Source: Nemertoderma westbladi
Lineage: Eukaryota; Xenacoelomorpha; Nemertodermatida; Nemertodermatidae
Length of the DNA stretch: 64,000 nt
Reading direction: 5' to 3'
NCBI GenBank assembly: GCA_032718475.1
Contig: JAUCBJ010006543.1
Coordinates: forward strand, 17,528-81,527
Numbering within the stretch: position 1 is the first letter of the stretch; every line of letters starts with the position of its first letter. This document shows, piece by piece, positions 11,891 through 23,888 of the stretch. The translations under genes were made by a program, and so were the position numbers. The notes under the pieces are model-generated. The model worked only from the letters and a program-made list of their open reading frames with translations, was not told the origin of the DNA and searched no databases.

Positions 11891-12300
11891 CACATCTACG
11901 ACTGTAGCATCAATCACAGCTTTAAACTTACTGAATCGAGGAAAGCTAACCATTCCTTCAATTTCTGTTAACAACCTTGTGGCGGATTGCTTCAAAGTTA
12001 TATGTGCTGCCAAGAAACATCTAGAAACAATGAGACACTACAGAAACGCAGCGCTTGTCACACAAAAGTGCTGGAGAGGCTCCAGCACTTTTGTGTGAAC
12101 TCTGGGTTTAGATTTGGTTGCGTGGATCACAGATGTCAACAAGAACATCGTGTTTAGAACAGTTGTAAGTGTATTTGGCAACAAGTGTATTGATGAATCT
12201 CAGTTGGTTTGAGACGATTCCATTAAAAAATTCAAAACACGGCAGTGGGAAAAACATATTTACATCTGGGGATTCAAGCCAAAAGAATTGAGATTATTCT
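11891..12300. repeat. Spacer with a perfect 19-bp-stem hairpin
   Basis: No gene is seen. 12058-12098 is a perfect inverted repeat: TCACACAAAAGTGCTGGAG, loop AGG, and its exact reverse complement. The remainder is unassigned. Confidence 0.7.
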
Positions 12301-12515
12301 TTACACGGGGGTGGGGTCACTTACCACTTAATGAGTCTGAGCCCGGAGAGTCTTTAAACTGAGATATTTTCTACACAGATGGGGTCACAAGTCGAGTCCA
12401 CGCCCAGATTGACTCTATAAACTGAGATATTTCTCTACAGGGGGGTCACAAGTTGCGTTCGAGCCTGGAGAGACCCATTAAACGAAGATATTTCTCTGCA
12501 GGGAGAGACTCATTA
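12300..12515. repeat. Imperfect ~60-70-bp tandem repeat (three units)
   Basis: Three degenerate units contain AAACTGAGATATTT, CTCTACAG, GGGGTCACAAGT and GAGCC.GAGAG. Units are divergent, which suggests an old array. No coding potential is evident. Confidence 0.6.
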
Positions 12516-12534
12516 AACTGACTTTCAACTGCCA

Positions 12535-13260
12535 CAGGCACAGCTACCACTGGGTCCTCCATGAACACAGCGTCCCAGACTGAACCAAGGACGACATCGC
12601 TAATGGCTGGGCCAGTCAGATGGGTTTGTGGACCATATCAGCTAGCCCAGTTAATTGTGGTATTTCAGCCACAATTTCCTTGCCCGCTGATTGTGCTTTC
12701 GCCACCACCACCTCAGCCCTTGGCTTCCTCAGTTTGGCTTGTCCGAATCAGTTTTGGATGTCCATAAATGGCAGGGGCTGGATAGGATTCAGCGATAGTA
12801 ATATCGCTAATCTGTGCTGAGACCTGAGTTGTTTCCATACAGATAATGGGAATGTTCTGACCCTTCTCACATATGACTCTCTCTAGCCACTTCTCTTTGG
12901 ATATGATCCAGTTCTAGAGAGGCACAGCTACCACTGGGTCCTCCATGAACACAGCGTCCCAGACTGAACCAAGGACATCGCTAATGGCTGGGCCAGTCAG
13001 ATGGGTTTGTGGACCATATCAGCTAGCCCAGTTAATTGTGGTATTTCAGCCACAATTTCCTTGCCCGCTGATTGTGGTTTCGCCACCACCACCTCAGCCC
13101 TTGGCTTCCTCAGTTTGGCTTATCCGGATCAGTTTTGGATGTTCATAAATAGCAGGGGCTGGATAGGATCAGCGATAGTAATATCGCTAATCTGTGCAGA
13201 GACCTGAGTTTTTTCCATACAGATAATGGGAATGTTCTACCAATTCATTCAACCAATGGG
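12535..13260 (-). pseudogene. DUF6729-type element, Pro-rich region, two tandem copies
   Basis: Two adjacent ~383-base copies (from 12537 and 12920) of a block that also occurs at 15075-15265/16819-16960. On the minus strand part of it reads VFMEDPVVAVPVA, as in the longer copy at 14748-15110. The block ends in a motif reading CTGGATAGGAT..CAGCGATAGTAATATCGC. Frames are short and broken. It is a fragment of the repeated gene family described at 14250-17580. Confidence 0.6.
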
Positions 13261-13310
13261 GATCAAGAATTCCCTTAGTGTTGTTCTCTAAATAAACTAT
13301 ATATATTAAT

Positions 13311-14230
13311 ATAATAAAAATAAAATAATAGGAAGGCATTTTATACAACCATGTTCAGCATGATCCGGTCTCTTAAATATAATTTTGAGTTGAACGAATT
13401 ATGTTTTTGACAGACCAATATCAAGCAAGTAAAATTATTTGGAAACAGAGAAACAACATGTTCCTATCTGTTCAACCGTAAGTAGTCATCGTTTTATTTA
13501 AGCAGGGACACAAAGCGCAACCCTGTTTAAATACTGTAAGTAAAATTATCACATTGGTTACATTTTTGCATATGTGTTTCGCCGGGATTTGGCTCATCAG
13601 CTACACTAACCCGTGCAGGACACATGTTAATCCAACTAACTACACCAAAACCCAGCTAAACACACACACATACATAATAAACAAAATAGTATTGCATTCC
13701 AGATCAAATAAGCAATCATTTCCTTAGCAACACTATATGAGATAATTTGTCTAGTGCATGGTTGCTAATTATAATAAAAATAAAATAATAGGAAGGCATT
13801 TTATACAACCATGTTCAGCATGATCCGGTCTCTTAAATATAATTTTGAGTTGAACGAATTATGTTTTTGACAGACCAATATCAAGCAAGTAAAATTATTT
13901 GGAAACAGAGAAACAACATGTTCCTATCTGTTCAACCGTAAGTAGTCATCGTTTTATTTAAGCAGGGACACAAAGCGCAACCCTGTTTAAATACTGTAAG
14001 TAAAATTATCACATTGGTTACATTTTTGCATATGTGTTTCGCCGGGATTTGGCTCATCAGCTACACTAACCCGTGCAGGACACATGTTAATCCAACTAAC
14101 TACACCAAAACCCAGCTAAACACACACACATACATAATAAACAAAATAGTATTGCATTCCAGATCAAATAAGCAATCATTTCCTTAGCAACACTATATGA
14201 GATAATTTGTCTAGTGCATGGTTGCTAATT
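13311..14230. repeat. 460-bp perfect tandem duplication
   Basis: 13311-13770 and 13771-14230 appear identical base for base, each starting ATAATAAAAATAAAATAATA and ending GTCTAGTGCATGGTTGCTAATT. No reading frame of note. Identity implies a very recent event, gene conversion or an assembly repeat error. Confidence 0.9.
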
Positions 14231-14249
14231 CCATGCATATATATTAATA

Positions 14250-17200
14250 TAATATATATGACCCCAAATGATATATTATAGGCTTATAAAATGCACATAC
14301 GTAATATGATACATTAATGTATGCGGACCTTCCACTCATCTAGTGACACCCTCACTGTTCTTAGGGCAAAACCTACCTAACCCTGAAATTGCTATGTCCA
14401 GTGGCGGCAAGCATATAATTGTGGCAGGTCTTGCAAACATGCTTGCCAACTACAGGAATGGGGGGTGGGCGGGGGCCAAGCAGTCAGACGTGCCACTGCT
14501 CATGCGTCTCACCATCAACATTCTTGGGGCAGAACCACTTACACCACACCCTCTCCCATCCTTTCTGGATGTTCTTACCCAGCCGCATACGTTTCTGGTG
14601 CCTCCACTCAGTCATATAACCCCTCTTACGCCCCACATTCCGAGTGCTAGTGAGATTGGCCAGCATTGGGGGCAATGCTTCATCAGCCTGTCTCACCCAC
14701 TTTATGTTGGCAATTTTTGATCTTTCTGGTTCTTTTGGATTTTGGTTTTAGGGGTTTAGATTTCTGGACTGTATGTTTTCGTATGTAAATGGATAGAGGG
14801 ACATTCTCGGAGGATGAGAGAAATTGGAATGTGGAAGTTCTATTTGGGTTGGGGTTGATGTAGAAGGGCCAGAGGAAATAATCAGTACTGAGGAAGGTAA
14901 CTGATGGACGGTAGGGACACTGGGATAAGAATGCTCACCATAAAGGTCTCTGTTCCCAGGAGGGAAGCTGGTCCATGCCACCTGTGGCGGTGGCAGGGAC
15001 ACGGATGCGGGCAGCGGTGCCACCATCTGGATATAATCAGTCGCCACAAATGTGGCATGATCAATTTCAACAGCCACAGGCACAGCTACCACTGGGTCCT
15101 CCATAAACACAGCATCCCAGACTGAACCAAGGACATCACAGGTGCAATAGCAAGTGCAGGGCCAGTCAGCTGGGATGGTTAGACCACATCAGCTAGCCTG
15201 TAATTGCTGGTTTGGACACCACCTTAGCCCTCAGCTTCCACAGTTTCACTTGTCCAGATCAGTCTCCCAGGTAGCACAGGACGTCCACGAAAGAAATTGA
15301 ACGTTCATATTTGGTACTTTTTTTATGCGAATCTGAACATCAATGAAATATTGTTCAAAATAGGTAACAATTGCTGACGTTGTGAGTAATTTACCAAATT
15401 GTGACGTTCACATTAGGTAATTTAACGTCCTAACTTTAAAGAAATTGAATATGTACCAAAACAAACGAATATTGAACGTTCAAATTGCGTCCAGTTATGC
15501 GTTCATTTCTTTGTACCTAAATATGTACGTTGTTTGAACATTTATGAACGTTCAAACATAATTTACTTTAACTTGTTATGTCAATGGCATGTTCAAACTT
15601 GTTCGTGATACAATTATCTGACTATTTATTATTGTGCAATTATTTTTTATGTTGGTTAGCCTACTCCTTGTATGGTTGGTGTGGTTCCGCTTAGTTATAT
15701 CTGGACTAATGGTTCATTCTCAATACAAAACAATTACTTTAAGTAATCGAAAAATTATTCACACAACAAAACATTGATAACCAATACAATGCTGACGCAT
15801 TTTTAAACATTTTAAACAACAAATAACATCAAAATTAGACAAAGGTGATTCTACTGATTACTAAAGCTAATACACTAGTACTATGTCACAAAAAATTGTA
15901 ATAAAATTATTAGAATATATTAGGCCTATTGAACCAAGAAAATAACAAACAAAGAAAACCGCAAAAGTTTGTCTATTTTGATACCAACTGACCAAATACC
16001 ATTACATTTTGTTGAGATAAATCGGATATATGGGCGTTGGAATGTTCAAACTTCTATCATGCGTAGGGTAATTTTTTTAATCGCAAAACATTATTTTTTA
16101 TTTTACAAATTTATCATATTATATAAACCTTTCTTACGTTTCAATTGCTTTTTGTATGTATTATTGCCTTATTGCATAGATAAAAAATTTCAAATATCAA
16201 TTATAAGGTCATAAAATTAATGAATTTTTTTAAGATTCATCAATATGAAAAATCTATTTTGGCTGGAAATAAGATAAAATACAGAAAACTAACTAATCCA
16301 ATGCGAATTTGTGGATCATCACCATAATATATCATGGATACTCTTATATCACTATCGATTAAATAATTTCATATATACTCTGATGCTTCCTTCTCTAAAT
16401 GTATAGGGTATTGTAGGTGTAGGGCCGTAGGATAGGGTGTAGGGATTGGATAAGGTAGGCTAACCCCCCCCCCCCCTCCCCCCCTCCCCTCTCTACACAG
16501 AACATGCACCAACAAACAGTGATTGGTTGGTCTCACGTTAAATTTTTACGTTTATTCAACCTAATATGGACCTATAACACACCATAAATGAACGTCTAGT
16601 GAACACGTCATTTGATCATAGATTGCCTGTGGTCTCTTTTACGTTCAATTGCCCGTTCATATTACGGTACTTCTGACGGCCAACTTTGAACTATTGAACG
16701 TTTAGCATCAATAGCATCTTATGGGAGAAATACAACGTCATATGAACATAAATCCAGAACGTCTGGACGAATAATGAACGTAAATTTACCGTAAATTTAC
16801 GTATTTGTGCTACCTGGGCTGGGACGTCAGTAAATGGCAGGGGCTGGATGGGATTGGCAATGGTCATGTCTCGAATCTGTGCCGAGACCTGAGTAGTCTC
16901 CACATGGATAACGGGAATGTTCTGCCCCCTTCTCACATGTGACTCTCTCTAGCCGCTTCTCATTCGAGATAATCTAGTTAGAGAGAGTCCTCTTGTAAAA
17001 GAGGTGGCAATGGCAGCATATTACTTAAGAATTATTGCTTTCCTTGACTCATAGCCTCTCTTCTCTGTCCCATCGATTTGGGGATGGGTGTGTCCCCTAA
17101 TCTCCTCGGACAACTTCTGAACCAACTCCTCTTGTCATCAGAGGCAGCTAACCCTGCCAGTGGCAGTGGCACCTGCCAGTGGCAGTGGCAGTGGTGATGG

Positions 17201-17580
17201 ATTCTCTGTAGGGGCTGGTGGCAGTGGCGATGATTCTCTGTAGGGTTTGGTGGCAGTGGCGTCACCATAGGGGACAGTGGCTGTGGTGTAACCATAGTAT
17301 CAGTATTTCCTGTATTCTCTGTAGGGGCTGGTGGCAGTGGCGATGGATTCTCTGTAGGGTTTGGTGGCAGTGGCATCACCATAGGGGACAGTGGCTGTGG
17401 TGTAACCATAGTATCAGTATTTCCTGTAAGTGTTTTAATTGAGAAACAAAACTAACCTTGACAAAGCAATAACCACAGCTGCAGCTCAATTCAGTGGAGT
17501 GTGAACCTGTGGGATGAAACAATGTCCCACTCCTGGTGTGCATCCTGAACTTAGATATCGCATCCACTTTGAGTTTCACC
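14250..17580 (-). pseudogene. DUF6729-type element: Pro-rich and zinc-knuckle region
   Basis: Read on the minus strand, 17580-16819 and 15265-14250 form one copy once the transposon at 15266-16818 is removed. It begins with a Pro-rich tract (PTENTGNTDTMVTPQPLSPM repeated twice, 113-base DNA period, 17206-17430), passes through VFMEDPVVAVPVAVEIDH (15110), a Ser/Pro-rich segment, RKRGYMTEWRHQKRMRLG, and W.KWFCPKNVDGETHEQW (14530), and then CKTC and FCPKNSEG motifs. CxxC plus FCP knuckles are typical of the N-terminal part of a family of transposase-like proteins carrying DUF6729. Stops and shifts are frequent. It is not an intact gene. Function is inferred only. Confidence 0.55.
15266..16818. 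mobile_element. TIR transposon with GAACGTTCA subterminal repeats
   Basis: Terminal inverted repeats CCCAGGTAGCACA (15266) and its reverse complement ending GTGCTACCTGGG (16818). It interrupts a repeated block whose uninterrupted forms are at 12740-12775 and 13125-13150, giving an empty site and a 2-base CT duplication. GAACGTTCA-like palindromes cluster near both ends (15298, 15405, 15475, 15545; 16590, 16640, 16690, 16775), as transposase binding sites do. No transposase frame is found, so it is non-autonomous. Superfamily is unknown to me. Confidence 0.8.
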
Positions 17581-17589
17581 TTGGGATTA

Positions 17590-18090
17590 CGAGGATGCTG
17601 TAATAGAATATACTATATACTGTAGATATATTGATTCGGTAGATAAAAAGGGTACTGGGGCCACTCAAGACAGTAAGATAGGGACCGGTACAGAGGGAAG
17701 AAATAGAGACTTGTTATGTTAGTACAGTAGTATGCCTGTATGGGTCAAGTCAGGTCCCCAGATCCTGCTACCACTATGGCAGTAATGTGGTACTACCTGT
17801 AGCTGTCAGCCCAGTATGGCAGGCCCGATAAGCATAGCCTGTTCATTATTTAGTTGACCAAGGAGTGGGTTAGTTTAGCCCCATCAACTAAATAAGTCAT
17901 TGAGGGCTATAGCACCTAGGGCACCATTGAAGGCAAAGGCTTGATACTAATCTGCATTAGAGATCACATACGCCCCGCCCTGCCTATACTGGATGCTCCT
18001 CCACCAGTGTTAGGTAACCTAACCCAGGAGGCACACTTGGTTCAGGGTGTAACAAAAGGACCCCTACAGTCGGCAGCAGGGCTGTAGGCC
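17590..18090 (+). other. Probable 5' untranslated region of the RTE-like element
   Basis: Non-coding sequence leading to the RTE-like open frames. It contains an inverted-looking GTTAGGTAACCTAACCC and a CTGTAGGCC stretch just before the first ATG at 18091. The true 5' boundary is not visible. Confidence 0.35.
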
Positions 18091-19205
18091 ATGGATATGC
18101 GGAAGGTAATCAACCAACGGCTAGACATGCTGACAAGGTCGATGGAAGGTAATCAACCAACAGCGACCTACTGCGAAGACGCTTGTAGGAGTTGCGACCA
18201 CAAGCGGTTTACTCCAGCAACTGAAAGATATGAGTATGAGAACCCTCCAGGAGAAATACCGGCTCGGTCGTCGCCCGGGTCAACAAGGACCACCACGTCC
18301 CTCAGTGGTACACCAGGCTGGGGTCGATAAATTGGCTACTGGAACAGAAGACAGAAGAAAGAAGAACCAACCTGTTGAAATGTAAAAAGACACTAAAGAT
18401 TGCTACAATGAACGCACACACGCTGAAAGCACATACCAACCAGGGTGACATGGTCGCTCTAGCAATGGAATATAACATCGACATCATCTGCATCCAAGAA
18501 CATCGGATTTGTCATGAAGACACTGCCATGAAGTACAATGACATTCATTGGAAACGGATGGACGTTAGTAACAAGCTCAGCAGTAATAAACTCGGCCAAT
18601 GCATCAATTGGTGGAGTAGGAATTCGGCTAAGCCCATTTGCACTTAAGACCCTAAACAACATCGAATCTATAAATTCCAGGGTTATGATCGCAACATTTG
18701 ATGGGAATCCCAAGGCAACAGTTATATGTTGCTACAGTCCAACCAATGCCTCAGAGCCAGAACTAGAAGTCAAGTTTTATGAAGAACTGACTGGACTTAT
18801 AAAGGAGATTCCGAAACACAATGTTAAAGTCATTGCTGGTGATGCTCAAATTGGCCCAGAAGACAGCAAGGGTTACACCTATAACACCCAGTTCTAACAG
18901 AAATGGGTACTTACTTTTAGACCTAATGGAAGAATGTGAATTGATACCAACAAACAACACATTCGAAAAGAGTAAGGGGAAGCTATTAAAAAATAAGCTA
19001 TATAAGAGGGATCTACTTCTCTGGCAACCAACTCATGGAAAGCATAGTCGTGGACGACCGGCCATAACATATATAGATCAACTTTAAAGGGATACTGAAC
19101 TTGGGAGAAACGAAATTGCGACAACTATGGAGAATCGGGAAGCCTGGAAGGAACTCATTTCCACTGTCCGAGTTCGCTCGACCTAGTTGTAGTAGTAGTA
19201 GTAGG
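18091..19205 (+). pseudogene. RTE-like LINE lacking its reverse transcriptase
   Basis: A leader frame (18091-18330, duplicated AAGGTAATCAACCAAC) is followed by an APE endonuclease: KIATMNAHTLKAHTNQGD, then IDIICIQEHR (catalytic Glu), then after a frame break ASIGGVGIRLSPFAL, VICCYSPTNAS and VKVIAGDAQ, where the usual GDFN is GDAQ. After a second break the sequence jumps from the endonuclease (NNTFEKSKGK) directly to the C-terminal tail, LLLWQPTHGKHSRGRP...ENREAWKEL, ending at 19186. The whole RT (roughly 2 kb) is missing. The element ends in a (TAG)n microsatellite (19189-19203), as does the relative at 54822-56242. Confidence 0.75.
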
Positions 19206-19619
19206 CCTACAGCAGAATTATGTATGTTAATTACTGAAACGTTTGCTGGTTTGTCCTGATGTTGGTTTATATATTACTGTATTATTATTATATGGATATT
19301 AAGAAGGAAGATATTTAGATAATGAATGTCGATTTTATCCTATCCACCTAAAACCAATTCAATGGGCATACTGGAGCCCCCAGAATGTTTCTGAAAACCA
19401 AGACAGATGCTGACCTGGAAAAGTATGCAAATGGAATGTGCCACAATTCGGCAAATCCTTTGAAAATCACATCGTATTATTGTGAGGATGAATGCCCTTG
19501 TGATCTCGGGGCATGGTAGAACAAAATCAGAAAATAATAAAGAATGACTGAGGGAATGACAAGAAAAAGAATAAAACAACCAACAAGGAAATCAAATGAA
19601 AACTGAAGAAAAACTTAGA

Positions 19620-20340
19620 AAACAAAAGGCTTTCTTTAGAAATCTAAATCTTGGCTATGTACAATAAAGAAAGTAGAACATAAAAGTCATGGACCAGATA
19701 TGCAGGCTCCACCATGCAACTCCTCTATTGTTGTGGGGTACCAATTTCAATCGCAGATACCGAGTGTGATCTCTCAGTATTTAAAATGCCAGCATACTGA
19801 CCAGAGTCACCCATCACTGTCTTGCACTGGACGCCTTCATAACATAATCTATCTCTGTAGCACTCTGCTCTGTAGCAGAGATATGTATCTCTGCTATTTC
19901 CATACCATGGTCCATGGTGATCATACCGTTTCATCAGACTACAAAAATATCAACTCAATGCCCCCACACCTACCTTCCATCACCCACAAATTCACCTCTC
20001 AGAACTCATTCAAAGTGGTGTAAGTCCATGATGCCCTACCACTGCAACTTCTTGATGAGCTTCCTTGTTTGGTCACATCATTCCATACAAATACACTCAC
20101 ACTGTATACTGTACTCATTCATCAATATATCAGCAGGGAAGTTTTTACTTAGTGCCAGACTGCACTTGGCATTACCAAAGTTCAAAATTATGGTTGCCTA
20201 ATCAAACCAACATCCAACACAAATTACACATCGATATACTTTTCTCTCATTACATACTTGTTGTTCCAAGTGGGTCCATTATAGTCCCGCTCGTACCTAC
20301 CTATACTGCAATATCTCACTCACCTGCTGGGACATAAACC
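19620..20340 (-). pseudogene. DUF6729-type element, core fragment
   Basis: Minus-strand remnant aligned by eye with 41300-41760 and 45112-45400: it shares GGGGTACCA..., CAGTATTTAAAATG.CAGCATACTGACC, the CCACCCACAAATTCACCTC.CAGAACTCATTCA stretch and the TACCTATACTGCAATATCTCACTCACCTGCTGGGA start. It corresponds to the RNase H-like core, but translation is broken throughout. Sequence 19325-19620 downstream is unassigned. Confidence 0.55.
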
Positions 20341-21060
20341 ACTTTCCACAAAACCACTTTCGAATCTGAGCGCCTGGTTGTTTGGTTAAAAATATGAGCA
20401 CCTTGTCTAGAATTGATGTCCCTGGTTACAATTTGTTACAAATGGTTGCAAATTTGAGCACCCAGTATCAGCCAGCACTACCTATAATAATACTGTAATT
20501 TGCACATGTTCACTAACAGCTTGCACTAAATATCAATCACCTACCTATAAAACATTTTGAATGCCACAGTGTGTAACCTGGAATAAGCAGTGATTTTTAT
20601 ATTTCAAACTATAATGTTAGTGTTAGCCTTACAGAGTATCAGTATGAATCTGAATTTCTTTTAATCCCATAACATACGGAATATTAGTTAAATAATAATA
20701 CAAATAGATAACAGGGTAACACTCATACGAGTAAGATAATTATATACAATGCCGTAAGTATCGTACATATGAATTCATATAATTTAAATATACAGTGGCA
20801 GAAAAATATAAGGCGATTAAAATATGGCAAACAGTGATAAAAAATAATTATTTGGGGAGACCCAGGGTGAGAAGGAAAAGAGTGCATCGAAGGTCAGTCG
20901 CGCATGGGGGAATGCCGGGGCAAGATTTGAAGTGCAATTTAGTGTCAGCCGGATTGTTGCACAGCAAGCAGATGCAACCATCATCCACTTTCCAACAGTT
21001 GGGACTGCTGCAAAGAGTCTGGTGACACCCGTTGGGCCGGACAGGCCTCTCAACCTGATG
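20341..21060. repeat. Unassigned region with a dispersed ~110-bp repeat
   Basis: 20541-20650 (AAAACATTTTGAATGCCACA, then ATATTTCAAACTATAATGTT) recurs at 21851-21965, so the repeat brackets the LINE fragments at 21062-21872. The frames at 20795-21068 are on both strands and are not recognised. Confidence 0.5.
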
Positions 21061-21061
21061 T

Positions 21062-21872
21062 CACTCACAATCGGGGTTGACGATGATGTCTACGGCGTCT
21101 AGTATTGCAGTGGAGGAGGAGAACTTGCTTACTCCACACCACGATTTTCCATTTTCGAGGCTAAATGGACACAGCATGCCAGACCCCTTTTGTGTAAGTG
21201 TGCAAAGTGACCGCTGGGGCTATTTTTGGTTGAGAGAGTTATACCGAGATAATTAAACTTACTGACAAATTCGATCTTCGTACCATTGTACTACTACTTG
21301 GATCGGCATGCTGCATTGCAGCTGCATTTTTAAGAATGCTGTGCTGGGTTATCGACAAAATTGCACCGCCACAACTCCCTATCACCCATGACATTTGCTA
21401 GATCATCCGCATCTTCAAGGCCAGTGTCCTTTAAGATGCGTCTCAAGAAAGTCATGGGCTGTCCACCATGCTTATTCACTCCATGAGGCTGCCAAAGTAC
21501 AAGATTATGCACTGGCTGGTCCTCACGGTGAAAGCAATGTCCTGCAAAGCGGAGGCGATTTTGTTCTAGTGTCAAGCTTGGGAGAACCAATGAGACACCT
21601 CCAATGTTATATAGTGTCTGGTTGGAGATGTGTTAATTGAACTTGACACAATGAACAATGAAGTTATACAGTAGTAAATTGACAGCCATTTTAGTGGAAT
21701 GCTTTTTTCGAAAGCCGTACTGTTGGACCGGTAAAATAAAATGAGACTCCGCCCACATATAAAGTCTAGTAAATAAAATGGCGGTGTAAGTTTTGAGTAA
21801 ACAAGAAAGTAACGCTATACCTATGAGGCTGAGTAAACATTCCACGCACCTATAAAACATTTTGAATGCCAC
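21062..21872 (-). pseudogene. LINE RT remnants with an RTE-like 3' end inserted
   Basis: Three minus-strand pieces. 21872-21640 has IGIALLSCLLKTYTAILF, ...WAESHFILPVQQYGFRKKHST, a reverse transcriptase N-terminal block. 21620-21330 has SLTLEQNRLRFAGHCF and a tail ending VDNPAQHS, almost identical to 54874-55150, the C-terminus of an RTE-like element with a short ACT-repeat end. 21290-21110 reads KIEFVSKFNYLGITLSTKN, a post-catalytic RT block also present at 54190-54480. The arrangement suggests the RTE-like fragment landed in, or next to, an older LINE. Confidence 0.65.
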
Positions 21873-21999
21873 AGTGTGTAACCTGATACAGATAATAAGC
21901 AGCGATTTTTATATTTCAAACTATAATGTTAGTGTGAGCCTTACAGAGCAGTATAAGTCTGAGTAAACATTCCGCCTTATAAGCATATTAATGTTGGCA

Positions 22000-22380
22000 T
22001 TAATGTAGCCAATACACTGTGTACCTAACAGTCATTCAGGAGGGGGAAGAGTTATTCAGCTGAAGCGGTAATAGATTGCAAACTAAACCAACGAGTTGGC
22101 AGCCTCATCGATTTATACTAAGCCTGTGTAGAAATCCACAAAATAAACCAGCCAGTTAATGTTTGCTTTGCCAGATAGTGGTAGGGCCTAAACAAACAGT
22201 ATTGGTGTACTAAGTACAATAATCTTGGCAACCTCATCGATTTATACTAAGCCTGTATAGAAATGCATTTCATCAGGACACCAGCTGTTATTGGTGTTAT
22301 TTTACCATTGCGCCTATGGCGTTTTTTTCGAGCCCAGATGGTATGGACGGAGTAGCTGATCATGCCAGCCTTAGAATCCG
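22000..22380. other. Spacer with a short direct repeat
   Basis: A ~50-base motif (TTGGCAGCCTCATCGATTTA and following) occurs at 22095 and again at 22225. No gene is visible. Confidence 0.5.
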
Positions 22381-22439
22381 TTCAGCCAGCCACTGTGAAA
22401 ATTTCATTCTGTTTCATTTCATGTTTCATTTTTATGCAG

Positions 22440-23795
22440 TGTACCCTGCATTGTGCATCATGACATTCACATACGTTCTTAGGAATAATAATTTTACTAA
22501 GCACCAATTGATACTCATTAAGATTAACAGCCATTGTTTTACTCCAGTCACATTTTTGCATGGATGAATTATTAAAGCAACTGTCACTATTATTACTCGA
22601 TCTATTATTTTTCAGCACAGGTACAATACAAATTATCCAGTCCAATATCCAAATTAAATAATACTGGCATATGGTCTGAGACAGACAATTCATTGACTGT
22701 AACTGAATGCATAAACGGTACAACACTGCCAGTGCATGCCACATGGTCCAGCCATGAACATGTATTATGAGCAGCACTCACGAATGTAAATGTTCCCACT
22801 GGAAGTAAGTTAATGTCACATAAAATCATATTCATATTTTTGCACCAATTATTGGTATAATTAAAATAACGTTCGTAAGGCATGTGTAACAGTAGGATTG
22901 TCATATTGTCATTTTTGTATTTAATCCCAAAAATTATAGGTTCCTTATAATCTATAATTTCAATGAATTGAGCTATATTCTTTTTATATAAAAATCCAAG
23001 TCCACCATATGGTCTATCTTGCAGTAGGGTGTCTCTGTAATCAACAGGCAAAAATACCTCTAGCAAAATACCTGTCACCCAGTGATGCCGAAACTAAGTT
23101 CCTGTACTGGAGGCTGGAACTAGTTCCTGTATAAATATAATGTCTGTAGATTGATCACAGAGTGATTTAATGACATTCCTAGATTCTGAAGTCCGAACTG
23201 AATTACAATTACATGAAGCAAACAAATTAGGCTTACTAGGATAAGACATGTTGAGATTAGTCATTATAATCAGAACAAAAATATAAAAATTCATATCCAT
23301 TATCAAAATAATCTGTAAAAAAAGCAGTCATAAAAATTATCTATCTATATAAATCTATGATATACCGGACCAATCAAGTGCACATCCTGCACAAGGCTGT
23401 TTAAACAATGATACACTGACAGATTCACATCTGCGACTGTAGCATCAGTTACAGCTGAAACATCTATGGGAGTATGATTGTCAGCCATCATAACGGTACT
23501 AATGATACTCTCTTTACCAACCACCGAGCTGCCAGAGACTCTGTTAATCAGTCCTTGGCGACGCCGCCCATTGTCACTGTTCAAATTCTCACACTGCAGT
23601 ATCTGGGCCAGTTTTCTGCACACAATAACATTCAATCTCACTCCGTTTGCAGGATATTACGAAATACCTGAAGTACGGGTTATACTTACCGATAGGGAAG
23701 CATTTCACCTCCAAGTTAATCTTCTCCTTGACATGGTCAATTATGTTATCTGATGTTACATTTATTCCACATCCTGAGATATAAATTTTCTTCAT
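22440..23795 (-). pseudogene. CR1-like LINE: ORF1 end and endonuclease
   Basis: Minus strand from 23795: an ORF1-like block KKIYISGCGINVTSDNIIDH and FRYFVISCKRSEIEC, then a Ser/Thr-rich tail. ORF2 follows with NLFASCNCNSVRTSESRN and STDIIFIQE (23306-23094, endonuclease start and catalytic Glu), then RPYGGLGFLYKKNIAQF, then a deletion joining MPYE directly to RYFNYTNNW, which removes the GDFN catalytic loop seen at 11544, then NELSVSDHMPVLFNLDIG. The linker CECHDAQC follows. It is closely related to 10440-11890 but a separate, dead copy. Confidence 0.8.
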
Positions 23796-23888
23796 TGGTT
23801 GAACTGTATCGAAAGCGCAGTTGTCTGAAGTTCCTAAGATGAAATTGCACCCGTATATATTCGTATATTCGGTATATTCGTGGTACTT

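Noticed and set aside
15969-16214. 81-codon frame inside the TIR transposon as a transposase
   Set aside because: Too short, AT-rich low-complexity translation, no DDE-like residues.
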